Assembly (NCBI GenBank): GCA_002255105.1
Contig: NJEK01000005.1
Coordinates: forward strand, 1 to 45,545
Length of the DNA stretch: 45,545 nt
Direction of reading: 5' to 3'
Origin: Candidatus Wolframiiraptor sp. EX4484-121
Lineage (GTDB): Archaea > Thermoproteota > Nitrososphaeria_A > Caldarchaeales > Wolframiiraptoraceae
Of the stretch, positions 1 through 7,872 are shown in pieces (positions within the stretch are counted from its first letter, which is position 1; the number at the start of each line of letters is the position of its first letter). Position numbers and translations under genes: made by a program. The notes beneath the pieces were generated by a model that was not told where the DNA came from, did no database searches, and was given only the letters and a program-made list of their open reading frames with translations.

Positions 1-126
1 CAGCTCGGAATACTCCTAACCATAAGCGGCGTAGTCCACCATCTAGCCCTCCTGGCCTCGATGAAGCTCCTAAACCTGGCCTCGGGATTCATGAGCGGGA
101 TGGAAAAGATAGTGGAGGGGATCTAG
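1..126 (+). CDS. C-terminal end of an unidentified membrane protein (partial)
   Basis: Frame 1 is open from the first base and ends at TAG 124-126, giving the last 41 residues of a protein that starts outside the window. It contains a hydrophobic stretch (GILLTISGVVHHLALLASM) that could be a membrane segment, and ends MSGMEKIVEGI. The next gene begins two bases after the stop, so the two are probably co-transcribed and translationally coupled. The family cannot be named from this fragment. Confidence 0.6.
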   Translation, partial: QLGILLTISGVVHHLALLASMKLLNLASGFMSGMEKIVEGI

Positions 127-127
127 G

Positions 128-622
128 ATGGCGATGAATCCGATCACGTGGCTCCTACTCGTCGCGGGAATAATCTCGATATATCTCGCCGGGATAATCC
201 TGAGCAGGATCGCCTGGTCTAGGAATAGGCCTCAACCCCCTCAGGAGATCCAAGAATCGGTCGAATACCCGATAGAGCTTCAGCCGGAGCTGGAGGAGGC
301 GAGCATCCAAGATATAGGGATCCCAGCTCCGGAGGAAGTTAAGCCCAGCCCCGAGCCAAGCGTAGACGCATCCCCAGACCAAGTAAGGGAGGAGGGGCAG
401 GAGCCTAAAAAGCAGCTCAAAGAAAGATCTGAGGGGAAATCTGAAAAAGAATCCAAGGAGGAGGTGGAGGAGCCGAAGATCGAGGAGAAGATCTTCAAGC
501 CGTACACCCCAAAGGAGAGGGAGCTTAAGAGAAAAGACCTAATCGAGATGCTCGAGACCGCTCAAGAGCTTAAAGGCGAGCTACTAAGGCTCAAAACCAT
601 CCTAAAAAAGAGTAAGGGTTAA
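128..622 (+). CDS. Hypothetical membrane-anchored protein with acidic/Pro-rich linker and C-terminal coiled coil
   Basis: This 164-residue protein is not recognised. Residues 6-28 form one hydrophobic segment (ITWLLLVAGIISIYLAGIILS), followed by Arg, so the rest is probably cytoplasmic. Residues 35-110 are rich in Pro, Glu, Ser and Lys and look disordered. Residues 120-160 (PKERELKRKDLIEMLETAQ and onward) look like a charged helix or coiled coil. A ribosome binding site GGAGGGG lies at 114-120, seven bases before ATG 128; a second ATG at 134 is less well placed. It follows the partial membrane gene with one base between them, suggesting that the two act together at the membrane. No function is assigned. 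Confidence 0.7.
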   Translation: MAMNPITWLLLVAGIISIYLAGIILSRIAWSRNRPQPPQEIQESVEYPIELQPELEEASIQDIGIPAPEEVKPSPEPSVDASPDQVREEGQEPKKQLKERSEGKSEKESKEEVEEPKIEEKIFKPYTPKERELKRKDLIEMLETAQELKGELLRLKTILKKSKG

Positions 623-626
623 TTAG
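619..626 (+). promoter_or_regulatory. Probable TATA box of tRNA-Tyr
   Basis: TTAATTAG is centred about 29 bases before the tRNA 5' end at 651, the normal spacing for an archaeal TATA box. It overlaps the stop codon of the preceding gene. Confidence 0.4.
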
Positions 627-650
627 AGCCTGAGAACCCTAGAAGATAGA

Positions 651-767
651 CCCGCGGTAGCTCAGCCTGGTAGAGCGTCCGGCTGTAGACCACGCCCAGG
701 TAGGCGTGGCCACCCAGCCTACCAGGCAGACACCGGATGGTCGGGTGTTCAAATCACCCCCGCGGGA
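651..767 (+). tRNA. tRNA-Tyr (anticodon GTA) with an intron at position 37/38
   Basis: The acceptor stem CCCGCGG (651-657) pairs with CCGCGGG (760-766), and A767 is the discriminator. The D arm, anticodon stem TCCGG (678-682) with CCGGA (733-737), and T arm GGGTGTTCAAATCACCC are all present. The anticodon loop starts CTGTAG, giving GTA at 685-687, which reads tyrosine codons. A 43-nt intron interrupts the loop after position 37, the usual archaeal site. CCA is not encoded (CAT follows the discriminator). Mature length without the intron is 74 nt. Confidence 0.95.
689..731 (+). other. tRNA-Tyr intron (bulge-helix-bulge type expected)
   Basis: This is the insert between tRNA position 37 (G688) and 38 (A732). 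It is GC-rich and self-complementary (CCACGCC with GGCGTGG, and further pairing around CCCAGG/CCTACC), so it can fold into the hairpin needed for a bulge-helix-bulge recognised by the archaeal splicing endonuclease. The exact ends could move by one or two bases. Confidence 0.85.
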
Positions 768-950
768 CATTTAAATATCATGGTGGGGTGTTTTCCGTAA
801 ATTAGTATTCTCGTTTTAAGCCGGCATCACTTAAAGGGTTACTCTAATCTAATTATGTCTCCATCCTAGTCCTCTCAGCATTTGGAAAGCGATCTTGAAT
901 AAGATTGAGATCGTTAAGGACATGATCGCCGCTGGTTTACCGATTATCAC
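768..950. other. Intergenic stretch with a weak overlapping reading frame
   Basis: There is no confident gene here. On the plus strand one frame is open from about 857 to TGA 1030-1032 and reads as a hydrophobic peptide (KDMIAAGLPIITYRALLIPP and onward), but it has no good start codon or ribosome site and runs antisense over the small minus-strand gene at 951-1124. Either frame could be the remnant of an older gene. Confidence 0.3.
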
Positions 951-1124
951 CTATAGAGCGTTACTAATTCCTCCAAGCATTCTTGGCATCATTTTGCTGC
1001 GAATGTCATCCAACAATATCCATCCATATTGAGGGCTTTTCACAATCTTAACCGGAATATCGGTTCTGAGGTATTTTTCCGACTTTGACGTTGAGCGACT
1101 TCCCGAACGATCCTTTCTCTTCAT
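951..1124 (-). CDS. Small hypothetical protein overlapping the 3' end of the glcD-like gene
   Basis: This 57-residue frame starts MKRKDRSGSRSTSKSEKYLR and ends MMPRMLGGISNAL. Its ATG (1124-1122) overlaps the TGA that ends the restored glcD frame as ATGA, the pattern of a coupled downstream gene. The N-terminus is very basic and the C-terminus more hydrophobic. No family is recognised. A hydrophobic antisense frame covers the same DNA, so the coding strand is uncertain. If real, it would be the last gene of the etfB-etfA-glcD operon. Confidence 0.35.
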   Translation of the reverse strand: MKRKDRSGSRSTSKSEKYLRTDIPVKIVKSPQYGWILLDDIRSKMMPRMLGGISNAL

Positions 1125-2490
1125 GGGAATATCTTGTCGGGGTTTAGGATGTTGTTCGGGTCGAATACGCGCTTTATGCTTCATGAGCTCTAGGGCCTTC
1201 TTGTCAAGGAACTTCCCCAAACTCTTCTTCCTCGTGATCCCGATGCTCTCCCGTTATCGTTCCCCCAAGTTCGATCGTCTTCTCGTAGATCTCGTCCCTC
1301 AATCTATCATACATCTCCTTAGTCCACCCCTCCTCCCTCATGATGTGTATGTGGAGGTTTCCGTCGCCGGCGTGGCCGAAGACGGGGAGATACGTGTTGT
1401 ATTTTTTGCCGAGTTCCTCCACGGCCTTTATGAGTTCCACGAGCTGGGCTGGGGGGACGGTCGTATCCAAGATATCTATTATCTTGGGTCTTAGGGGGGA
1501 GTAGATCTCGCTCCGTATCTTTAGTAGCGTATCTTGCTCTTCCCTGCTCTCGGCCAATAGGGGTTCAAGCGACCCCAGCCTCTCGCAGAGGTTCATTAAT
1601 TTCTCACATTCATCGTAGAGCGCGGACTCGCTCGCCTCTGCGAGGATCAGCATGAGCTGATGGTCTCCCTCCTTGCATGGCCACACCAAACCGAGGTGTT
1701 CGGCGGTCTTCTCCAAGAGATCCCTCTCCATATACTCTATCGCAAGAGGTAGGATTCCCTCATGGAATATCGCCGGAACTGCCTTAAGCGCGGTCTCCCG
1801 GTCCCTAAACGGTATTATTACGGTGGCGCTCGCCGCAGCCTTAGGCTGGAGCCGTATCCACGCCTTGGTTATTATGCCTAGGGTTCCCTCGCTTCCGATT
1901 ATGAGGTGCATCAAATCGTAGCCGGCGTTGTTCTTCACGAGCTTTCCGCCAAGCCTCAGGATCTCGCCCGTCGGTAGAACCACCTCCATGCCTTTCACGT
2001 AGTTCCTGATAACCCCGGTCTTTACCGCCCTAACCCCTCCCGCATTACACGCCAGTAAGCCGCCTATCTGCGCGCCCTCATCCCCGGGGTGAGGTGGGAA
2101 AAATAGTCCGGCCTGCTCCGCGGCCTTGATGAGATCCGCGAGCGTGGCCCCCGCCTCCGTCTCCGCGATCAGGTTCTCCTCGTCGACCGTGATCTTATTC
2201 ATCCTTTCCAGCGATAATATTATCCCGCTTATGGTTGGGATGCAGGCCCCGACGAGCCCGGTTCCGCCGCCCCTCGGGAAGATCGGAACCCTATACCGGT
2301 TTGCAAGCTTAACGATCTCCGAGACCTCCTCCGCATTTCCCGGCTTAACCACGGCCACGTCCTTGGATGCCTCGGGCAGCATGGGCGGGGGCGTCTCATC
2401 ATAAAGATATCCCTGAATTTTTTCTTCGCCGACTATGACCCAGTCGTCTCCGACTATCGAGCGGAGTTCTGAAAGGATCTCCTCCCTCAA
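1121..2490 (-). pseudogene. glcD: FAD-linked 2-hydroxyacid (lactate/glycolate) oxidase, GlcD family, two frameshifts near the C-terminus
   Basis: The product would oxidise a 2-hydroxyacid with FAD and pass electrons to the EtfAB pair encoded just upstream. The PCMH-type FAD domain is clear (PRGGGTGLVGA, HPGDEGAQIGGLLACNAGG, IIGSEGTLGIITKA), as is the C-terminal cap (VFGHAGDGNLHIHI). Start: TTG at 2490 overlaps the etfA TGA. The frame breaks after GEH near 1242, where family members read GEHGIG; loss of 5 nt from a GGGATC repeat would explain it. A second break near 1175 (loss of 2 nt) splits MKH from VFDPNNILNPDKIFP. Adding 7 nt gives 1377 nt, exactly 459 codons, the usual family length. Either a recent pseudogene or a sequence error. 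Annotated straight through, the frame would end at 1204 with a nonsense tail. Confidence 0.85.
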
Positions 2491-3476
2491 GGCCTGCTCA
2501 CTCCCTTGACTTCCTTGATCATCGAAATAAGTTTTGGCACGACCTCGTATAGGTCTCCGACCACGCCGTAGTCCGCGTGCCTGAATATGGGGGCTGAGGG
2601 ATCTATGTTTATGGCGACTATCGTCTCCGAGTCTCTCATGCCTGCTAGGTGCTGTGGGGAGCCCGAGATGCCGCACGCTATATAGAGCCTGGGTTTAACC
2701 GTGTTTCCGCTGAATCCAACCTGATGATCCTTCGTGATCCATCCCTCGTCGACCAGCGGCCTGCTGACCCCCAACACCCCTCCCAGCAGCTTGGCGAGCT
2801 CCTCCAGCATCTTCAGATCCTCCTTGCTCTTCAAGCCTCTTCCTCCCGACACTATGACCTCGGCGTCGGCTAGGTTCACCTTCCTCCTAGAGACTATCCC
2901 GAGGCTCCTTATCCTCGCATCTATCTCCTCGGGAGGATCCTTGATGATGATCTCCCCCTTCCTACCCTCATCCCTCTTGGGCATGGGCATGACCCTATAC
3001 CTGATGGTCGACATGATCGGCCTGCTCACGGTCTTTATATGCGCCAGGATGTTTCCCGTGAAGGCCGGCCTGACCTGGATCAGATCGCCATCCTCATCCA
3101 CCCAAAGATCCGTGCAGTCCGCGGTCAGCCCGGTGTCCAGGGCGGCGGCGACCCTGGGGGCTAAACTCCTGCCGAGGGGTGTGGCGCCTATAAGGAATAT
3201 CTCCGGGTTGGTTTCTCTCGCGAGCTTCACCAGGATCTCCTTGTATGCTAGGACGTTGAAGTCTTTCAGGGATTCATGGTCGTAGACGTAGACCCTGTCT
3301 GCACCGTAGTAGATGAGCTCCCTCGCACTCTGCCTGACGCCGAACCCTATGATCACGCTCCAGACGCTGAGCCCTAGCTTCTCCGCGATCTCGCGCGCCT
3401 TACCCAACAGCTCGAACGACACCGGATGTATCTTAGAGTCGGTGGTCTCGGCGTAGACGAGGACTCCTCCGCTCAT
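2487..3476 (-). CDS. etfA: Electron transfer flavoprotein, alpha subunit
   Basis: EtfA forms a heterodimer with EtfB and carries the FAD that takes electrons from dehydrogenases. At 329 residues it has normal length. The N-terminal nucleotide-binding-like domain starts at residue 4 (VLVYAETTDSK), and the C-terminal FAD domain runs from about residue 208, with SGGRGL, VSRPLVDEGWI, QVGFSGNTVKP, GISGSPQHLAGM and the final VGDLYEVVPKL. It has no N-terminal ferredoxin domain, unlike some electron-bifurcating EtfA proteins. Its ATG overlaps the etfB stop by 4 nt and its own stop overlaps the TTG start of the glcD-like gene, so the three are one coupled operon. This arrangement resembles Etf-linked lactate dehydrogenase complexes. 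Confidence 0.95.
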   Translation of the reverse strand: MSGGVLVYAETTDSKIHPVSFELLGKAREIAEKLGLSVWSVIIGFGVRQSARELIYYGADRVYVYDHESLKDFNVLAYKEILVKLARETNPEIFLIGATPLGRSLAPRVAAALDTGLTADCTDLWVDEDGDLIQVRPAFTGNILAHIKTVSRPIMSTIRYRVMPMPKRDEGRKGEIIIKDPPEEIDARIRSLGIVSRRKVNLADAEVIVSGGRGLKSKEDLKMLEELAKLLGGVLGVSRPLVDEGWITKDHQVGFSGNTVKPRLYIACGISGSPQHLAGMRDSETIVAINIDPSAPIFRHADYGVVGDLYEVVPKLISMIKEVKGVSRP

Positions 3477-4279
3477 GGCTTCACGAATCCCCCCTCCTCC
3501 AATACCTTGAGTAATTTCTCGGCGGCATCTCCTCCCCTGAAGATCACGCCCCTCCTATGCTCGACCTTGGGCACGACCACCTTCACCACGATAGTCTTCG
3601 AGCCCTTAATGCCGAATCTGCTCGGATCCTCGTAGTCGGCTAGATCGTCGGCGCTCCAGAGCTCTATCCGCTTCCTCCTCGCCCTCAGGACGTCTCTCAG
3701 GGCTGGAAGCCTCGGAGTATTGAGTTCCCTCGTAACCGTTAGGAGGGCCGGCAACTTAACCTCATAGAGGTATTTATCCCCCATATCGGAGACCACGATG
3801 ACTTCGTCTCCAGAGATCTCCCGAATCTCGGACACGTAGGCGACGTGAGGAATATCTAGGATCTCGGCGACCTCCGGGCCCACCTGACCCGTGTCGCCGT
3901 CGACGGTCTTCTCCCCGCACAGTATCAGATCGAAGCCCCCAAGCTTTCTGATCGCGGCGGCCAAGGCCCGAGAGGTCGCGATCGTATCCGCTCCGGCGAA
4001 CCTCGTATCGGTTAGGAGTATCGCGCGATCCGCTCCCCGCGCCAGCGCGTCCCTGAGGCTCGACTCCGCCTGCCTAGGCCCCATGCTTATAACCGTTATG
4101 GATCCGCCGACCCTCTCCTTGAGCTGAACCGCGGCCTCTAAGGCGTGTAGATCGAAGGGGTTCGTCTCGGCTGGGGCCGAGCTCCTGTCGATCTTCCCCG
4201 TCTCGACGTCGAATCTCACCCTCTCGATGTCCGGAACCTGCTTAATCAGGACGACGATCTTGAGTCCTTCCCCGCCCAT
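3473..4279 (-). CDS. etfB: Electron transfer flavoprotein, beta subunit
   Basis: This is the partner of EtfA. Key stretches are KIVVLIKQVPDIERVRFDVE at the N-terminus, NPFDLHALEAAVQLKE, and the EtfB signature region CGEKTVDGDTGQVGPEVAE with LPALLTVTRELNTPRLPAL. The frame is open further upstream (to 4321), but ATG 4279 is chosen because a strong TATA box lies at 4307-4317, which puts the transcription start only a few bases before this ATG, and because EtfB proteins normally begin right before the KIVVLIKQV strand. It is the first gene of the etfB-etfA-glcD operon. Confidence 0.93.
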   Translation of the reverse strand: MGGEGLKIVVLIKQVPDIERVRFDVETGKIDRSSAPAETNPFDLHALEAAVQLKERVGGSITVISMGPRQAESSLRDALARGADRAILLTDTRFAGADTIATSRALAAAIRKLGGFDLILCGEKTVDGDTGQVGPEVAEILDIPHVAYVSEIREISGDEVIVVSDMGDKYLYEVKLPALLTVTRELNTPRLPALRDVLRARRKRIELWSADDLADYEDPSRFGIKGSKTIVVKVVVPKVEHRRGVIFRGGDAAEKLLKVLEEGGFVKP

Positions 4280-4306
4280 TTCCCGGCATCGAGTAAAAAT
4301 GGTCAC

Positions 4307-4317
4307 AAAATATAAAT
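4307..4317 (-). promoter_or_regulatory. TATA box for the etfB-etfA-glcD operon
   Basis: The minus strand reads ATTTATATTTT, centred 33 bases before ATG 4279. This predicts an almost leaderless mRNA and supports the shorter EtfB start. Confidence 0.6.
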
Positions 4318-4488
4318 CCATGACATCTGCGGAGGGGCGAGGCCTAGCCGGGTTAGATGAGGGCTACTCGATTCACCCGCCAGTTACTTACACGATGATG
4401 GGATGTCTACCCGGTTAAACATTATACGCTGGCCGACGCACCTCTCTCCTTTGGTTTATGGACTATCATGCTTTCTCCGGCGCGGTCT

Positions 4489-4761
4489 TTAGATCATCAT
4501 GCTTTTTAGGTTGTGGACGTGGACGTGCTCTCCCTTTCTTATATCCCTCGTAGCCCGGCCTATCGGCTCCCCATACTTTATCACCCTCTCCCCCTCCTTG
4601 ATATCCTTCAGGGCGATCTTATGTCCGAAGGGTATCTCGTCCTCGGCTGTTATGATGATCCTCCTACCCTCTATGACTACTTCCACGTCCTCCCCCTTCT
4701 CGGCTTTATCGATCATGGTCGCGACGTTGTCCTTCTCAGATAGGGCTATCGCGCGCTTCAC
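4489..4761 (-). CDS. UxaA-type dehydratase, small SAF-domain subunit
   Basis: The 90-residue protein is a stand-alone SAF domain of the kind found at the N-terminus of altronate/galactarate dehydratases (PFGHKIALKDIKEGERVIKY, GEPIGRATRDIRKGEHVHVH, NLKS). It pairs with the large subunit encoded immediately upstream; the two genes overlap as ATGA (4758-4761). Split two-subunit forms include archaeal altronate/galactarate dehydratase-like enzymes and (R)-sulfolactate sulfo-lyase (SuyA). The substrate is likely a sugar acid or another 2-hydroxyacid. Confidence 0.88.
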   Translation of the reverse strand: MKRAIALSEKDNVATMIDKAEKGEDVEVVIEGRRIIITAEDEIPFGHKIALKDIKEGERVIKYGEPIGRATRDIRKGEHVHVHNLKSMMI

Positions 4762-5918
4762 AGGATCATCCCCCTCACGTAGATGTCGGCCGTCCTGTCA
4801 TAGCCTATGATCTCCGCCCTCGTCCTATCCCCCGACGCCACCTTAACGAGCTTCTCGAAGATCTTCTCGGCGGCCTCCTCGAGCGTCTTGTTCTCGGTTA
4901 TCACGTCGCTGACATCCACGTCTATATGCTCTGAGAGCTTCTCGGAGGTCTTGGGATTTCCGCAGACCTTGATCACGGGGGCTATTGGATAGCCTTGTGG
5001 GGCGCCTCTGCCGGTCGTGAAGAGGATTAGCTGCGCTCCCCCAGCGACCGGGCCTGTCAGGAACTCGATCTCCCTCCCCGGCGACGCCATTATGTACAGC
5101 CCCCTCCCCCTCGGCTTCTCTCCGTAGTCCAAGACCCCTTGGATGGGCCTGCTTCCACCTTTCACGACCGCCCCCAGTGACTTCTCCTCGATCGTCGATA
5201 GTCCTCCACGGATATTTCCGGGCGTGGGATTGGATCCCCGGATATCGACCCCGAGCGACCTTATCTTTTCCTCGAGCTCGTGAATGGCTTTCAGGATCTG
5301 CTCGGCGATCTCCGGCGTCTTGGCCCTCCTCGCCAGAACGTGCTCCGCCCCAATCATCTCGGTTATCTCTCCGAAGATCGCGGTTCCACCCTCATCGATC
5401 AGCCTGTCGATGGCCAGGCCCACGGCGGGGTTCGAGACTATCCCGGAGGTGGCGTCGGAGGAGCCGCACTTTATTCCGACGGTTAGGTTGCTTAGGTCGA
5501 AGCTCTTCCTCCCGAATTTCTCCGCGTGCTCGACCCCCCTCCTCGCCGCGTTCACCCCCTTCTCGACGGCCTTACTGAATCCACCCACCTCCTGTATAAC
5601 CACCTCTTCGACCGGCTTCCCGGTCTCGGCGATTCCGTCGCCCACCCGATCTATTGAGACGCTCTCGCAGCCTAGGCCGACGAGGACCACCGCGGCGACA
5701 TTCGGGTTACTCCCCAAGCCTATCAGCACCCTCTCCACAACCTCTATATCGGATTGGAGCATGCAGCAGCCTTGATGATGTAGTATGGGCTTGGATCCCG
5801 GAACCCTGTTAGCTATCGCCTCGGCCACCTCGTTCGCGCATCCAACCGTCGGGATCACGGCGACATAATTCCTGACCCCGACCTCTCCATTCTCCCTTTG
5901 AAACCCCATAAATTCCAT
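4758..5918 (-). CDS. UxaA-type dehydratase/lyase, large subunit (altronate dehydratase or SuyB-like)
   Basis: This protein of about 386 residues is the catalytic subunit that, with the SAF subunit, eliminates water (or sulfite in the SuyAB branch) from a hydroxyacid. Family marks are GFQRENGEVGVRNYVAVIPT at the start, HHQGC, a central GIKCGSSDATSGIVSNPAVG, and ILFTTGRGAPQGYPIAPVIK with KVCGNP. Cysteines in HHQGCC, GLGCESV and IKCGSSD are metal-ligand candidates. Starts at GTG 5924, ATG 5918 and ATG 5909 are possible; a TATA box at 5945-5952 fits 5918 or 5924 as a leaderless start. The dehydratase pair lies beside etfB on the same strand with its own promoter. The exact substrate cannot be told from sequence. 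Confidence 0.88.
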   Translation of the reverse strand: MEFMGFQRENGEVGVRNYVAVIPTVGCANEVAEAIANRVPGSKPILHHQGCCMLQSDIEVVERVLIGLGSNPNVAAVVLVGLGCESVSIDRVGDGIAETGKPVEEVVIQEVGGFSKAVEKGVNAARRGVEHAEKFGRKSFDLSNLTVGIKCGSSDATSGIVSNPAVGLAIDRLIDEGGTAIFGEITEMIGAEHVLARRAKTPEIAEQILKAIHELEEKIRSLGVDIRGSNPTPGNIRGGLSTIEEKSLGAVVKGGSRPIQGVLDYGEKPRGRGLYIMASPGREIEFLTGPVAGGAQLILFTTGRGAPQGYPIAPVIKVCGNPKTSEKLSEHIDVDVSDVITENKTLEEAAEKIFEKLVKVASGDRTRAEIIGYDRTADIYVRGMIL

Positions 5919-5944
5919 TTTCACAGGTTTTTCGCCGCCACCCT

Positions 5945-5952
5945 CTATAAGG
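5945..5952 (-). promoter_or_regulatory. TATA box for the UxaA-type dehydratase genes
   Basis: The minus strand reads CCTTATAG about 30 bases before ATG 5918. Confidence 0.45.
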
Positions 5953-6063
5953 GTTTCCTAGGTGAAGGGATATGATCTTGAGAGCTTTCCGGCTTCCTCC
6001 AAGCCAATTCAGATGTAGATGTATACGATTAACTCTTTCAATTCCGATATGGGCTTCACACCC

Positions 6064-7872
6064 TTAACCAGGTTTATGTGTGCGCGCCTCGATCGTCCTC
6101 TCTATCAGATTACAATAATCATAGAATTGTCTCACGTACCAATCCCTTCCCAGCTCAGCCTTCCAGGTCCAATCGCTTGACTCAGCTATGTAAAGCCAGT
6201 TCCAGAGGGTGTGGAGGAGGTTTGTGGAGTTTGGGGCTATTTTGGGATCAAGTTCGGGAATTGGGGAGACTTCCTCTCCAACCAGCCTAGTATACTTGCT
6301 CAGGAGTTCCCTGACTCTCCTTAACCTATTCCACATCTCCTCCTTCACGGTTCCCTTCATCCATCTATCGAAGCCCCCGGCCCAGCTTCCCTCACCAATA
6401 TCCGTTATCACCTCTTCCGCGTCCCTCACGGCCTCCCTTAAGGTTATGGTCTCGATCCAGTCCTTCTGCTCGGCGAGAGCCTCATACATCTTCTCCAGAA
6501 GATATTTTGCCTCAGGGCTTCCAAGGATGAATGGATTATCCCCATCCAGCGCTATCGTCACGACACCTCCAGGATTCTCCCTATAGATCTTGTAGAGTTC
6601 ATGGAGGATCTCTCTCACGGACCCCTCAGGATCCACCGTCGACGATGATCGAAATCCTATCATATCCGATATCCGGCTATCTCTGAACAATACCCTTATC
6701 GCCTCCCCATCTCCTGAGCGGATTATGTATGGCTTATAGGGTGTGGGCGATCTCCCAGAGGCCAGCCTCACGCTTCTAAGGAATTCTCTCGCGTCAAGGA
6801 TGGTCATCCTCAACCCGGTCTTGGACATGATATCCACGAGCTTCTTGTTGAAAGCCATCTCCGGGATCCAGAACCCATCTATGCTTAGCTTGAAGACCTC
6901 TTCAAGGAACCGCTTTCCCATCCTCATCTGAGCCTCTAGGTCATCTCCCCAACCCATATCAATCAAGATCGCTGGCAGTGGATGATAGGTTGGTGAGGTG
7001 AGTAGCTGGATCCTCCCCTGATACGCGAGCTCCCTTAACCCATTTATCAGCTCGACCACCGCCCTAGAGAAGTCGTCCTCTCCATGCTTCTTCAGATATG
7101 CGAGCCATTGGTAGGCTAGGCATGGTTGAATGTTAAGCGTGACTTTTATCCCCTTAACCTTCTTCAAGGCCCTTAAGTGTAAGAGATAGATGCCTATCTT
7201 CTCATGATCATACTCGAAGTCTGAGGTTAGGTGTTGGAGGGGCTCGAGAGATTCAAACTCCCCCGAGCTATTGAGGTAAATCGGCTGATGTAGGTGCCAG
7301 ACCAAGACCAGCCTCAGCCTCTCGCCTCTAGGTCTCACCACAAGAATCCAGGTCTTCTCTTCCAGAAGCAGTCTATCGCGGGAGACGACCTTAATCGTGT
7401 AGTGGTGGATCCCCTCTTTATGGGGAGCTATTAGCCGTAGGTTTATCAGCTTCTCCTCGTGGGGGCGGAGGAGCCCACAAACCCTCTTAACGATCCTTCC
7501 CGACTCGTCTTCCACGAGGATGACATCGGCGTTATAACCATCTCCCGCGAGCTTCCTAAGCTTGATTGAGAGGTTGACCTCTTCACCTCCCCTATAGGCA
7601 TATTTATCATAGCTGACTCTCAGCCTCAAGCTTAGATCCGGTGGAAGATCCGCGAATCCAGCCTCATTTAGAAGATCCCTCCTAAGCGGTCCTCCGAAGA
7701 CCCGATAACGATATCTGACCTCTTGACCTGGCCTAATCCTGATCGCCGTGAACTCTATCCTCACCTCCTCGCCCCAGCCCTTCGCTTCAAGCCAGAGGGA
7801 GCTCGTTTGATTGAAGGGGATTATTCCGGCCCAGACCGCGAGGCCATCGTTATAGATCGCCGCCCAGCTCAC
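6064..7872 (-). CDS. Glycoside hydrolase family 57 catalytic part with the second half of a YidC-like beta-sandwich (front end broken)
   Basis: The 602-codon frame (nominal GTG 7872) holds a GH57 (beta/alpha)7-barrel. Conserved regions are visible in order: WHLHQP (region 1, about residue 195), LTSPTYHPLP (2), DGFWIPEMAF with the likely nucleophile Glu (3), IALDGDNPF with the acid/base Asp (4), and SWAGGFDRWMKG (5), so catalysis looks intact. Such enzymes act on alpha-glucans (amylase/amylopullulanase type). Residues 1-60 (AAIYNDGLAVWAGIIPFNQT, then a RPGQEVRYRYRVFGGP strand) resemble the second half of the YidC periplasmic beta-sandwich. The missing first half and a signal anchor lie in another frame directly upstream. 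The two frames meet at GTGA with no good ribosome site, so one gene has probably lost a piece in between. Confidence 0.85.
   Translation of the reverse strand: MSWAAIYNDGLAVWAGIIPFNQTSSLWLEAKGWGEEVRIEFTAIRIRPGQEVRYRYRVFGGPLRRDLLNEAGFADLPPDLSLRLRVSYDKYAYRGGEEVNLSIKLRKLAGDGYNADVILVEDESGRIVKRVCGLLRPHEEKLINLRLIAPHKEGIHHYTIKVVSRDRLLLEEKTWILVVRPRGERLRLVLVWHLHQPIYLNSSGEFESLEPLQHLTSDFEYDHEKIGIYLLHLRALKKVKGIKVTLNIQPCLAYQWLAYLKKHGEDDFSRAVVELINGLRELAYQGRIQLLTSPTYHPLPAILIDMGWGDDLEAQMRMGKRFLEEVFKLSIDGFWIPEMAFNKKLVDIMSKTGLRMTILDAREFLRSVRLASGRSPTPYKPYIIRSGDGEAIRVLFRDSRISDMIGFRSSSTVDPEGSVREILHELYKIYRENPGGVVTIALDGDNPFILGSPEAKYLLEKMYEALAEQKDWIETITLREAVRDAEEVITDIGEGSWAGGFDRWMKGTVKEEMWNRLRRVRELLSKYTRLVGEEVSPIPELDPKIAPNSTNLLHTLWNWLYIAESSDWTWKAELGRDWYVRQFYDYCNLIERTIEARTHKPG

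Noticed and set aside
1175..1250. Programmed ribosomal frameshift as an explanation for the glcD breaks.
   Set aside because: Two separate indels of 5 and 2 nt, no slippery site, and loss of conserved residues at GEHGIG do not fit recoding.
5177..5578. Plus-strand open frames over the dehydratase gene.
   Set aside because: Composition-driven shadow of the real minus-strand gene; Arg/Ser/Pro-rich with no domain.
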